Origin: DATJHM01 sp035493895
GTDB taxonomy: Bacteria > Chloroflexota > Ktedonobacteria > Ktedonobacterales > Ktedonobacteraceae
Assembly: GCA_035493895.1 (NCBI GenBank)
Contig: DATJHM010000107.1
Coordinates: forward strand, 1 to 13,314
Reading direction: 5' to 3'
DNA length: 13,314 nt
Shown: positions 5,458 through 13,164 of the stretch, in pieces
Numbering within the stretch: the first letter of the stretch is position 1
How the letters are laid out: the number at the start of each line of letters is the position of its first letter
Notes under the pieces: model-generated
The model's input: only the letters and a program-made list of their open reading frames with translations
What the model was told of the DNA's origin: nothing
Databases searched by the model: none
Position numbers and translations under genes: made by a program

Positions 5458-7866
5458 TTATACGAGGCGTTCGAACCATTCGACGGTGCGGCGTAGGCGG
5501 TCCACACGTTGCAGGGGGGAGCCGACAGTGGGCCAATCCATGAGATGGCTGGCGTGTGGATAGCTGACGAGCACGACGAGCTGTTTGCGACGGCGTAAGG
5601 TAATGAACAGTTGTTGCGATTCGCTGAATGGGCACTCGAGATCGTCCTCGGCATGTAAGAGGAGGAGAGGAGTGCTGATCTGTTCAGCGAACGTCAGGGG
5701 TGAGCGCTCCTGACGGAGGGCCGGATCGGCCATCGTTTGCAGGAGCGTGGCGCTGTGATCCGAGAGCAGGCTGGCCGTGATCAGTGAGCTGAAGCCATTG
5801 CGACTGACGGCGGCCTTGAAGCGGGTCGTTTGTGAGATGGCCCAGCAGGTGAGATAGCCACCGTAGCTCATGCCTCCGATGCCCAGGCGTGCGCCGTCGA
5901 TGGGCTCGGTTTTGCTCACATAATCAATGCCGAGCAGGAGATCGCGGAAATCGGTCCCACCCCAATCATTGAGCGTTTTGCGACTGAACGTTTCCCCATA
6001 GCCAGCGCTTCCGCGTATATTGGGAGCCAGAACAGCATAGCCTCGCGCAGCCAGCACCTGAAATTCGTGGACATAGCTATCTCCCCAGGCCAGGGAAGGG
6101 CCGCCGTGAGGAGCAATGATCAGCGGGGCCTGCGCTCCCGGTGCCAGTGGTGGCAGATAGAGCCAGCCCTCGATCTCCTCATTGTCAAAGCTCTGCCAGG
6201 TGATGCGACGGGGGCGAATAAGCTGGTGGCTTTGCAGAAAGGCGTCGTTGATACCGCTGAGTTTGCGGAGATTTTTGCCTGTGCCATCCATGCTCCAGAG
6301 ATCACCGGGCGTGAACCAGTCCGCGCGTATCGTGACGATAGTCGTGCCATCGTGGCTGAGCTGGGAGGCCAGATAGCGTCCGTTATTCGTCGTCAGGCGC
6401 GTACTGCTCGATTGAGTGAGATGGAGTTTATAGAGATGAATTTGTCCGTGCTCCTGCACGGGGACGAGCAGAGCGTGGCTGTCTGGATACCAGCGTGGAG
6501 GTTGTAGCCATTCCGCGTGCAGCTCGTCAATGATCCAGGACTGGCAGGTGAGCTGTTCGGCACCCGGGACGGCTGGTCGAGGGGCCTCGTGGCCGCCGCG
6601 CACACGTACGAGCCAGGGGGCATAGTTGCTCGCCTGCGTAAGATCGGCGGTAGAGAGGTAGGCGATATACTGGCCGTCTGGAGACCAGGAGGGGCAAAAG
6701 GCAAAGCCCTCCTCATCGGTCAGGCGGCGGAACTGCCCGGTTTTCAGCGTGAGCACCCAGAGGGCCATGCCTGGATTGAGATCGGGATCTTTTCGGCGGT
6801 TGGCACAGACGGCGATTTCGGTTCCGTCCGGCGACCAGCAGGACTGAACGAGATCGACCGGCTCAGCGGTGAGGCGCATCTCCTGACCATTCATCGCAAT
6901 GAGCCAGAGTTGTTGATGGCGTCCCTGCCGATGTCCCAGACCATCATGGGTCGCATCCAGGCGCGTATAGACATTGCTGTCTGGTTGTGTCTCCGTTTTT
7001 GGCTGATCGTCCGAAGCTTTCCACGGGCTGTGAGCCAGCAGAGTGCCTCCAGCGGGATGCCAGCTATAGGCGCTCACGCCCTGTGGCAACGTGGTCAGCA
7101 GGCGAGATTCTCCGCCCCGCATAGGGAGAAGATAGAGCTGATTCGTGCCCGTGCGATCGCTGAGAAACGCGAGCGTATGACCATCGGGTGACCAGCGTGG
7201 TTGGGTATCATGGGCTGTCCCGCTACTGACCTGCCAGGGTGACGCATTTTTGTCAGAGCTATTTCTTGCCAGCCAGATAGCGCTGCTGGTGCTATCCGTT
7301 TGAGCGTGGCATTGCTGGACAGTAAAGGCAATCAGCATACCATCGGGCGAAATCTGCGGATCGCTGGCGACATGTAGGGCTAGAAGATCCTCGACAGTCA
7401 CATATGGACGTGTAGTTGGGGCGGGCATGACTGGCGGGCTGACGGGCGTAGCTGGTGGGCTGGTGGGTGTGGGAGGGACCTGGATAGTAGTATCGGGAAG
7501 ATCTGCGGGCTCTTGCGCCTCCTGAGTGGGCTGGGGAGGCTCTTCCTCCGGTTTTTGCGTATCCTCTGCGGGGGGCGTGGCGGGTTCTGGTGTTGTGTCT
7601 GCTTCGGACTCATCATGAGGTTCCGGTGTTGGTTCTGTTGTCGTGGGCTCGCTGGTTTCGTTTTTAGTGGGCTCGCTGGACTCATGCGCATCTATGCTGG
7701 TTTCGTCAGGTGCGGGCGGCTCGTCTGCGATACTGTTTTGGGCTGCACCTGGAGCTTGAGATTCTGCGGGCGTAGTTATAGAAGATGAGAGAGCATCGTC
7801 TGATGGATGCTCATCCCTGGGAAAAGAGGGCCGAGGTGTTGTTGGCGTATCTTCGTTATCAAGCAT
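5458..7866 (-). CDS. S9-family peptidase (prolyl oligopeptidase-like)
   Basis: The product is 802 residues. S9 enzymes are serine peptidases that cut short peptides, often acylaminoacyl or dipeptidyl substrates; a beta-propeller gates an alpha/beta-hydrolase domain. Residues 1-152 are a Pro/Thr/Glu/Asp-rich stretch without Cys, Trp or Tyr, probably disordered. From about 170 to 540, seven PD40/TolB-type repeats are visible (for example PRWSPDGHTLAFLS, PSWSPDGQYIAYLS), matching a seven-bladed propeller. The catalytic triad is Ser667 in GGMSYGGY, Asp742 in AEDDLECP and His774 in YPHASHLM. There is no signal peptide, so it is likely cytoplasmic. The start is well supported by GAGGAG about 7 bp upstream. 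The membrane protein gene 99 bp upstream is on the same strand, but a promoter-like sequence lies between them. Confidence 0.9.
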   Translation of the reverse strand: MLDNEDTPTTPRPSFPRDEHPSDDALSSSITTPAESQAPGAAQNSIADEPPAPDETSIDAHESSEPTKNETSEPTTTEPTPEPHDESEADTTPEPATPPAEDTQKPEEEPPQPTQEAQEPADLPDTTIQVPPTPTSPPATPVSPPVMPAPTTRPYVTVEDLLALHVASDPQISPDGMLIAFTVQQCHAQTDSTSSAIWLARNSSDKNASPWQVSSGTAHDTQPRWSPDGHTLAFLSDRTGTNQLYLLPMRGGESRLLTTLPQGVSAYSWHPAGGTLLAHSPWKASDDQPKTETQPDSNVYTRLDATHDGLGHRQGRHQQLWLIAMNGQEMRLTAEPVDLVQSCWSPDGTEIAVCANRRKDPDLNPGMALWVLTLKTGQFRRLTDEEGFAFCPSWSPDGQYIAYLSTADLTQASNYAPWLVRVRGGHEAPRPAVPGAEQLTCQSWIIDELHAEWLQPPRWYPDSHALLVPVQEHGQIHLYKLHLTQSSSTRLTTNNGRYLASQLSHDGTTIVTIRADWFTPGDLWSMDGTGKNLRKLSGINDAFLQSHQLIRPRRITWQSFDNEEIEGWLYLPPLAPGAQAPLIIAPHGGPSLAWGDSYVHEFQVLAARGYAVLAPNIRGSAGYGETFSRKTLNDWGGTDFRDLLLGIDYVSKTEPIDGARLGIGGMSYGGYLTCWAISQTTRFKAAVSRNGFSSLITASLLSDHSATLLQTMADPALRQERSPLTFAEQISTPLLLLHAEDDLECPFSESQQLFITLRRRKQLVVLVSYPHASHLMDWPTVGSPLQRVDRLRRTVEWFERLV

Positions 7867-7886
7867 ACAAGCTCCTCTTTAAAATG

Positions 7887-7915
7887 ATTTTTGCTACAAA
7901 AATTTTTTGTATCAA
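7887..7915 (-). promoter_or_regulatory. Candidate promoter with palindrome, S9 peptidase gene
   Basis: On the minus strand TTGATA (7915-7910) and AAAAAT (7892-7887) are 17 bp apart. The spacer is almost entirely a 17-bp perfect palindrome, TACAAAAA-T-TTTTTGTA, at 7895-7911. A repressor bound there would cover the promoter. The implied leader is only about 14 nt, which places the ribosome binding site almost at the transcript end, so the true start could lie further upstream. Confidence 0.35.
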
Positions 7916-7965
7916 TAGCATCATACTACAACCGCGCTACCAGGCATTCAAATAGCTATGCATTT

Positions 7966-8868
7966 TCATCTGAATAGTTCTAACAATCTGCGTCGTGGTC
8001 GGGGAAGCCTGTTCGCGAGCACATGGGCAATAGCGAGCATGGGGAGAAGTAGCAGGGTGAGGATCGTCTGCAACCAGGAGGTGGGTGTGAGGATCGTATT
8101 GATGAGCAAGAAGGCGGCGGCAGGATAGCTCGCAACGCTCCAGAGGATGAGGCGGGTGCGCAGAATCTGGCGGGTAGCACAGACCATCGCCGTGAGACCC
8201 AGAACCCAGGCGCTGCCAGTACCATGGCGTCCCTGCCAGATGCCGTGCTGGCTCATGAAAGCGACAAAGCCGAGCACCAGAGAGGCGAGGATCGCGAGAG
8301 CAGTCAATTGAGCGGTGACCTTGAGGATCGTTCTTTGCTGATTGTTGCGTTCTCGTATCAGGAGGAGAGAGATTGCCAGGGGCAAGAACGTGGCGATGCT
8401 GATGATAGCCGGGAGCCACCAGTTTCCGCTCACATCGGCCAGATAGATCATCACAATATAGAGGATAATCGCCAGCCAGCCAGCGCCATACTTTTGAGGG
8501 CGTTGAGGTTGAGTGGTAGAGAGGACGATGCCGGATGAGAAGAGAAAGAGAGCCGGTTCGCTCGTCGCGATCCAATCCAGATGGCGATATAAGGTGAGAA
8601 GTTCCAGGAGAAAGATAGAGCTGGTAAGCAGAATAGTGGCCCCCATGCCAGCTGCGCGGATGTAAGGTCCAGGAGGGGCCAGGAGAAGCGAGGCGATGAG
8701 AATACTGAGCAGAAAAGCGGCGGCAATCACAATCGGGAGCCAGAGAGAATCGCGATAGAGAGAAATGGCGAAGACACCAGCAATGAGCAGGAGAGTTGGT
8801 AACAGCGCGAGGCCGTTGCTCCTGATACTGCTATATTCGCGGGTATGCATTCTGCTCATCGGTGTCAC
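7966..8868 (-). CDS. Polytopic integral membrane protein, function unknown
   Basis: The product is 300 residues from a GTG start. In-frame ATGs at 8859 and 8850 are alternatives, and none has a strong ribosome binding site. Eight to ten hydrophobic segments span the protein, including about 20-38, 43-64, 72-94, 128-145, 150-170, 185-205, 241-258 and 265-285. The C-terminus is basic (RLPRPRRR), consistent with a cytoplasmic tail. There is no transporter signature, conserved charged pair or enzyme motif that I recognise. It is divergent from prs and upstream of the S9 peptidase gene on the same strand, but no functional link is visible. The even hydrophobicity over the whole length makes the frame convincing. 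Confidence 0.75.
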   Translation of the reverse strand: MTPMSRMHTREYSSIRSNGLALLPTLLLIAGVFAISLYRDSLWLPIVIAAAFLLSILIASLLLAPPGPYIRAAGMGATILLTSSIFLLELLTLYRHLDWIATSEPALFLFSSGIVLSTTQPQRPQKYGAGWLAIILYIVMIYLADVSGNWWLPAIISIATFLPLAISLLLIRERNNQQRTILKVTAQLTALAILASLVLGFVAFMSQHGIWQGRHGTGSAWVLGLTAMVCATRQILRTRLILWSVASYPAAAFLLINTILTPTSWLQTILTLLLLPMLAIAHVLANRLPRPRRRLLELFR

Positions 8869-8915
8869 ATTACTTTCTTTTGTAGAGCCAGCCAGAGTTG
8901 TCCTGTACTATTTCT

Positions 8916-8945
8916 AGCATACATGAGTTATCGTTCAGTGGTCAA
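8916..8945 (-). promoter_or_regulatory. Candidate promoter of the polytopic membrane protein
   Basis: On the minus strand TTGACC (8945-8940) and TATGCT (8921-8916) are 18 bp apart. The -35 lies only 7 bp from the -35 of the divergent prs promoter, so the two are arranged back to back. Confidence 0.5.
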
Positions 8946-8952
8946 ACATTTC

Positions 8953-8981
8953 TTGACAGCGTTGAGTTCAGATGACAAAAT
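8953..8981 (+). promoter_or_regulatory. Candidate promoter of prs
   Basis: A perfect TTGACA (8953-8958) is followed after 17 bp by CAAAAT (8976-8981, 4/6). The leader would be about 50 nt. It contains a short inverted repeat, AAAGG-AA-CCTTT, at 8995-9006, before the ribosome binding site. Confidence 0.6.
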
Positions 8982-9039
8982 AAGCGGTGGAAGCAAAGGA
9001 ACCTTTAAGGGGAGGGCGAGAAAAATCGAGGAACAAATT

Positions 9040-9987
9040 ATGCGTGAGATTACCATTTTCAGTGGTTCGGCCCATTCTGAGCTGGCGCGAGAAGTGTGTA
9101 ATTGCCTGGGAGTGACGCTTGCAGCGACAACCATTCAGCATTTCAGCAATGACTGTTTATATGTGCAGATGAATGCCAATTGTCGTGAGAGCGACGTTTT
9201 TTTGATACAGCCGCTAGTCACGCCCGTTCAGGAAAACCTGATGGAGCTGCTCTTCATGCTGGATGCAGCCAGGGGAGCGTCAGCGAAACGTATCACCGCC
9301 GTCATCCCCTACTACTCATATGCGCGTTCGGATAAGAAAGACGCGCCGCGTATTTCCATAGCTGGTCGTCTGGTGGCTGATTTATTGAAGACAGCGGGAG
9401 CCAACCGTGTCCTGGTGATGACGTTGCATGCGCCGCAGGTGCACGGTTTTTTTAGCGTGCCAACCGATCATTTGAACGCCTTAAATGTGCTGGCGCGCCA
9501 CTTTCGCAACCACGACCTCAGCAATACCGTCGTAGTCTCGCCCGATCTGGGCAATGCAAAAAACGCGACCCATTTTGCGCGTTTGCTCAAATTGCCCGTC
9601 GCAGCAGGAAGTAAGCAGCGTTTGAGTGATGATCGGGTCGTGATTGATCGGATTGTGGGGGATGTCGAGCGGAAAGATGTGATCGTGCTCGATGACGAGA
9701 TCGCGAACGGGGGAACGATCGTCGAGATATTGCAGCGTCTGCGTGAGCACCATGTTGGGCGTATTATCGTCGCTTGTACGCATGGACTTTTCACCGGAAA
9801 AGCCATCGAGCGTCTGGCCGCCCAGCCGGACATTGCAGAGATAGTGACAACGAACACCGTGCCCCATCCGCCGGAGAAGCGGCTCCCCAACATGACCATC
9901 CTGTCGATTGCGCCGTTGCTGGCCGATACCATTCAGCGTATACATAATGGCGAATCGGTGAGCAGTCTGTTTGCGGACACCATGTAA
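9040..9987 (+). CDS. prs: Ribose-phosphate pyrophosphokinase (PRPP synthase)
   Basis: The product is 315 residues, the classic bacterial Prs length. It makes 5-phosphoribosyl-1-pyrophosphate from ribose 5-phosphate and ATP for nucleotide, His and Trp synthesis, in the cytoplasm. The start at 9040 is chosen because GAGG lies about 8 bp upstream and the protein then begins MREITIFSGS, as family members do; the frame is open further upstream but lacks family character. Motifs seen are IPYYSYARSDKK (89-100), the catalytic loop HAPQVHGFF (130-138), VVVSPD (164-169) and the PRPP-binding loop DDEIANGGT (218-226). That loop differs from the usual DDMIDTAGT, with Ala222 in place of Asp, and GNAKNAT replaces the usual GGVxRA block. 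This points to a divergent Prs subgroup. A strong terminator follows. Confidence 0.88.
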   Translation: MREITIFSGSAHSELAREVCNCLGVTLAATTIQHFSNDCLYVQMNANCRESDVFLIQPLVTPVQENLMELLFMLDAARGASAKRITAVIPYYSYARSDKKDAPRISIAGRLVADLLKTAGANRVLVMTLHAPQVHGFFSVPTDHLNALNVLARHFRNHDLSNTVVVSPDLGNAKNATHFARLLKLPVAAGSKQRLSDDRVVIDRIVGDVERKDVIVLDDEIANGGTIVEILQRLREHHVGRIIVACTHGLFTGKAIERLAAQPDIAEIVTTNTVPHPPEKRLPNMTILSIAPLLADTIQRIHNGESVSSLFADTM

Positions 9988-10001
9988 ATGTAGTAGAGAG
10001 G

Positions 10002-10041
10002 AAAAGTGCCCACCTGAGAAAAACAGCAGGTGGGCATTTTT
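10002..10041. terminator. Bidirectional intrinsic terminator for prs and pckA
   Basis: The stem TGCCCACCTG (10007-10016) pairs perfectly with CAGGTGGGCA (10027-10036) around a 10-nt loop. It is preceded by AAAAG and followed by TTTTT, so it works as a U-tract terminator on both strands. It sits between the convergent stop codons of prs and pckA. Confidence 0.92.
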
Positions 10042-10060
10042 GTGAGAGCGAAGTGAGCGT

Positions 10061-11644
10061 TTAGCGTGGGCCAGCGAGGCGAACCGCATCCGTGGAGAGT
10101 TGGAACTGTGTGAAGTTCTTCTTGAAGCGGTCGGCCAGATGATGAGCCTGGCGGTCGTAGGCAGCCTGATCGGCCCAGGTTGTGCGTGGATTGAGCAGTT
10201 CAGTGGGCACGCCGGGACAACTGGTCGGGATATGCAGGCCGAAGATCGGATCGGTCTCGGTGGGCACCTGCTCCAACTGACCAGTGATGGCCGCGCTGAC
10301 CATCGCGCGTGTATAGGCGATCTGGATGCGTTCGCCAACGCCGTACGGGCCGCCGGTCCAGCCAGTATTGATCAGATAGCAGCGGACCTGATGGCGTTCG
10401 ATGCGTTCGCGGAGCAGATTGGCATATTCTCCAGGTTGTAGTGGCAGGAAGGCGGCCCCAAAGCAGGAACTGAACGTCGCCTGTGGGGTCGTAACGCCAG
10501 CCTCAGTACCGGCCAGCTTGCTGGTATAGCCTGAGAGAAAATAATACATCGCCTGTTCAGGAGTCAGCTTTGAGACAGGTGGTAGGACGCCAAAGGAGTC
10601 AGCCGAGAGGAAAATCACCGCCTGTGGTTGTCCGCCCACCCCCGACTCGATCACATTATCAATAAAATCGATGGGATAGGCCGCGCGCGTATTTTCCGTC
10701 AAAGAATCGTCCGCATAATCTGGAGCGCGCGTCTCCTTATCGAGAACGACATTTTCATAGACAGAGCCGAAGCGGATCGCATTCCAGATCTGAGGCTCAT
10801 ACTTTTGCGACAGATTGATGCATTTCGCATAACAGCCGCCCTCAAAATTAAAGACGCCGTTATCGCCCCAGCCATGCTCATCGTCGCCAATGAGGCGGCG
10901 ATCGGGATCGGCAGAGAGACTGGTTTTGCCAGTGCCTGAGAGGCCGAAGAAGAGAGCCACATCGCCCTCAGCGCCAACATTTGCCGAGCAATGCATAGGG
11001 AGAACGCCCTCGTTGGGGAGCAAGAAATTGAGAATAGTGAAGATCGATTTTTTCATCTCCCCGGCATATTCAGTCCCAGCGATCAGAATCAGGCGCTCTT
11101 CAAAATCGATAATAATAGCGGCTTCCGAGCGTGTGCCATGAGCGCGTGGATTGGTACGGAAATGGGGGACGCAGATGATAGTGAAGCCCGGGCGATTGCT
11201 GGTAAGATCGTTTGCATTGGCGCGTAAGAAGAGCTGGCGAGCAAAAAGATTGTGCCAGGCAAGTTCCGTAACGACCTGAATAGGCATGCGGTAGCGGGGA
11301 TCGGCCCCGGCGGCGGCATCCAGGACATAGACGTCGCGTCCCTGTAAATAATCTGAGAGACTACGTCGTACGACCTCAAAGTTCTCATTGGTCATAGGAT
11401 GATTATTATCGCCCCACCAGATGCGATTGGCCTGAGCTTCATTGACCACAATGAACTTATCTTTGGGAGAACGACCTGTATGTGAACCGGTGGTAGCGGC
11501 AAAGGCCCCGTTGGCCGCCAGAGCACCTTCTTTTCGCGCTAAGGCATGCTCTACGAGCACAGCAGGTGAAAGGTTCCAATGTACAGTACCGAGATTGACC
11601 AGCCCATAATCTTCCAGGGCTTTAGGACTCATAATCATAGTCAT
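10061..11644 (-). CDS. pckA: Phosphoenolpyruvate carboxykinase (ATP)
   Basis: This enzyme interconverts oxaloacetate + ATP and PEP + CO2 + ADP at the start of gluconeogenesis, in the cytoplasm. The chosen start gives 527 residues, typical for the ATP-dependent family. It is preferred to an in-frame GTG eight codons earlier because the ribosome binding site AAGGAG lies between the two, about 10 bp before the ATG. Landmarks in the 527-residue numbering are GRSPKDKF (about 57-64), AGEMKKSIF (about 194-202), the P-loop GLSGTGKTS (234-242), and the metal-binding GDDEHGW (253-259) followed by FNFEGGCYAKCINL. All the key catalytic blocks I know are intact. It is convergent with prs. Upstream DNA carries a palindrome and a short direct repeat that may regulate it. 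Confidence 0.96.
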   Translation of the reverse strand: MTMIMSPKALEDYGLVNLGTVHWNLSPAVLVEHALARKEGALAANGAFAATTGSHTGRSPKDKFIVVNEAQANRIWWGDNNHPMTNENFEVVRRSLSDYLQGRDVYVLDAAAGADPRYRMPIQVVTELAWHNLFARQLFLRANANDLTSNRPGFTIICVPHFRTNPRAHGTRSEAAIIIDFEERLILIAGTEYAGEMKKSIFTILNFLLPNEGVLPMHCSANVGAEGDVALFFGLSGTGKTSLSADPDRRLIGDDEHGWGDNGVFNFEGGCYAKCINLSQKYEPQIWNAIRFGSVYENVVLDKETRAPDYADDSLTENTRAAYPIDFIDNVIESGVGGQPQAVIFLSADSFGVLPPVSKLTPEQAMYYFLSGYTSKLAGTEAGVTTPQATFSSCFGAAFLPLQPGEYANLLRERIERHQVRCYLINTGWTGGPYGVGERIQIAYTRAMVSAAITGQLEQVPTETDPIFGLHIPTSCPGVPTELLNPRTTWADQAAYDRQAHHLADRFKKNFTQFQLSTDAVRLAGPR

Positions 11645-11713
11645 GTTCGCACATCTCCTTTTGGGCACATGTTTCTGGTTGCTTGCGTTGGGAACAACAT
11701 CAGTGGTGTATCT

Positions 11714-11730
11714 ATGCTAGTTGATGCTAG
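11714..11730. promoter_or_regulatory. Direct repeat ATGCTAG, one helical turn apart
   Basis: ATGCTAG occurs at 11714-11720 and again at 11724-11730 with a 10-bp period, so both copies face the same side of the helix. It lies about 70-85 bp upstream of the pckA start and overlaps its weak promoter candidate. It could be a binding site for a regulator. No regulator is identified. Confidence 0.3.
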
Positions 11731-11754
11731 CGCAACCGGCCCACCCCTAACGTT

Positions 11755-11767
11755 TGTTAGTCTAACA
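11755..11767. promoter_or_regulatory. 13-bp palindrome, operator candidate
   Basis: TGTTAG-T-CTAACA is a perfect inverted repeat about 110 bp upstream of pckA and 210 bp upstream of the propeller gene start. Its size fits a small dimeric regulator. Only its symmetry supports the call. Confidence 0.3.
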
Positions 11768-11976
11768 GACTTATAGTTGGAGTGCAACCTGAATCGTGAT
11801 TTTTTGCGGCCTTTTTACCTATTGTTTTCCGGCAAGAAAGTTTCTTCTAAAAGGTTGATTGAGCGAAGAAAGTTGCGAAACGTATTTTGTTTAGTACATT
11901 TCGGGGAGTTACCGCGGATCTGTGTTTTATTGTGTTATTATTGCTCATATATTTACAGCGTATTGGATGGAGAAAG

Positions 11977-13158
11977 ATGTTTCAAGTAGCGACATTGAGC
12001 AGAAAGCCAATGATCGGTGTTGGACTGGTAGTGCTGGTGATTGTGATGAGTGTGGGGATATTTTTTGCGGTCGCCCATCCTCTGTCAGTTTTGCAAGCAA
12101 AGCCGACGCCAATTCCCTATAAGGCTCCACCACGTTCGATGGAGGTGCCGCTTACCACACATCGTACACAATCGGTGGTGGCAGGACAGGCCACGACGAC
12201 CTTGAATCCGTGGGGGGTTGCGATTGATCAACAGGATGGTTATGTCTGGGTAGCTGAACCTGGTTGTGAGATGAACCCTGTTTGTAACCCCGCGCGAACA
12301 GCGATGCTGGGCAAATTTTCGTTTGCAGATGGAACCTTATTGCAGGAATATCAGGAGCCAGCTGGCTATTCCAGTCCGCTTTTTGTGGCGGTTGACCCCG
12401 AAGGGAACGTCTGGTTCACACAACCGAGTACTGATGCGATTGGAGAGTTCGATCCGGTGACAGCAAGTTTTACGAAATACGCAGTCACGAAAGGGAGTGG
12501 CCCTTACGATCTAGTGATTGACAAGAATGGCAATCTCTGGTTCTCTGAGTTTACCGGCAACAGGATAGGTTTTCTGAACACGAAGACACATGCCATGGTC
12601 GAAACGCCGATACCTACGCTCGACAGTAATCCATATGGTATGACCATAGATCCTCAGGGCACAGTCTGGTTTACCGAGAACAGGGTAGGTGTGGGGAGAA
12701 TCGGCAGTTTTCCTGTGACGACATCTGGCAAAATTACGATTACCGAGCATGATGTGGTGGCAACACAGCCCCACTTGCTGGTAGTGGATAAGGCGGGCAA
12801 TGTCTGGTTCAGCGAGGCGTTTGCGGGCGAAATTGGCGAGTACAGTCCCTCGGCAGGCACGACCAAAAACTATCCAGTATCGGCGGCAATTTGTCCGGCC
12901 CTGGCCTCCTGTATAGGATCACATATTTCGGGCATTGCGCTGGATAAGAACGGGAATGTCTGGTTTACGGATTCGCTGAGTGGTCGTGTGGGGTATATTG
13001 TGCCTGCGACGGGGCAGTTGCATGAGTATATGTTTGCCACCAAGAATCTGCATCCGCACGATGGACTGGTGATCGACAAGAATAACACCGTCTGGTTTAC
13101 CGAGCAGTATGGGCGAGCGCTGGTGATGTGGCCCGGGGCGAAGTTACCGGCAAAGTGA
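11977..13158 (+). CDS. Exported seven-bladed Vgb/NHL-like beta-propeller protein
   Basis: The product is 393 residues from an ATG preceded by GGAGAAAG; the longer open frame adds 30 residues without a ribosome binding site. A signal anchor covers about 13-34, followed by a Pro-rich linker (43-56). Seven repeats with the core W[FV][TSA][EQD] start at residues 91, 146, 188, 231, 277, 329 and 373, most followed by a short turn and IGxF/IGEY-type strands. This is the pattern of virginiamycin B lyase (Vgb) and related streptogramin-lyase-like propellers, which are seven-bladed. Vgb opens the streptogramin B ring in the cytoplasm. This protein is membrane-anchored outside the cell, so antibiotic lyase activity should not be assumed. 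The two longest inter-repeat spacings each carry a CX5C pair (Cys97/Cys103 and Cys306/Cys312). Confidence 0.82.
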   Translation: MFQVATLSRKPMIGVGLVVLVIVMSVGIFFAVAHPLSVLQAKPTPIPYKAPPRSMEVPLTTHRTQSVVAGQATTTLNPWGVAIDQQDGYVWVAEPGCEMNPVCNPARTAMLGKFSFADGTLLQEYQEPAGYSSPLFVAVDPEGNVWFTQPSTDAIGEFDPVTASFTKYAVTKGSGPYDLVIDKNGNLWFSEFTGNRIGFLNTKTHAMVETPIPTLDSNPYGMTIDPQGTVWFTENRVGVGRIGSFPVTTSGKITITEHDVVATQPHLLVVDKAGNVWFSEAFAGEIGEYSPSAGTTKNYPVSAAICPALASCIGSHISGIALDKNGNVWFTDSLSGRVGYIVPATGQLHEYMFATKNLHPHDGLVIDKNNTVWFTEQYGRALVMWPGAKLPAK

Positions 13159-13164
13159 TCGTCA

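Larger units (their letters stand above)
11645..11976. other. Divergent intergenic region, pckA / propeller gene
   Basis: This 332-bp AT-rich gap separates pckA (-) from the propeller gene (+) and should hold both promoters. No convincing -35/-10 pair stands out. The best for pckA is TTGCGC, 17 bp, GATACA on the minus strand (11735-11707), which is weak. Symmetric elements are a 7-bp direct repeat at 11714-11730, a 13-bp palindrome at 11755-11767, and another, AAGAAAGTTTCTT, at 11834-11846. An open frame continues upstream of the propeller start to 11887 but lacks a ribosome binding site. Confidence 0.4.

Noticed and set aside
6517..7191. 224-codon open frame antisense to the S9 peptidase
   Set aside because: It lies wholly inside a gene with intact catalytic and propeller motifs, and its protein shows no domain. 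It is a reading-frame shadow.
8845..9039. 65-codon N-terminal extension of Prs
   Set aside because: It overlaps the divergent gene and its promoter, lacks family similarity, and the ribosome binding site with normal Prs start is at 9040.
11887..11976. Upstream 30-codon extension of the propeller protein
   Set aside because: It has no ribosome binding site, and it would put a second hydrophobic segment before a normal signal anchor. The ATG at 11977 has GGAG just upstream.
11977..13158. Calling the propeller a streptogramin resistance gene (vgb)
   Set aside because: Only the fold repeats are visible. The protein is membrane-anchored and exported, and I cannot confirm the Vgb catalytic residues, so a resistance function is unsupported.
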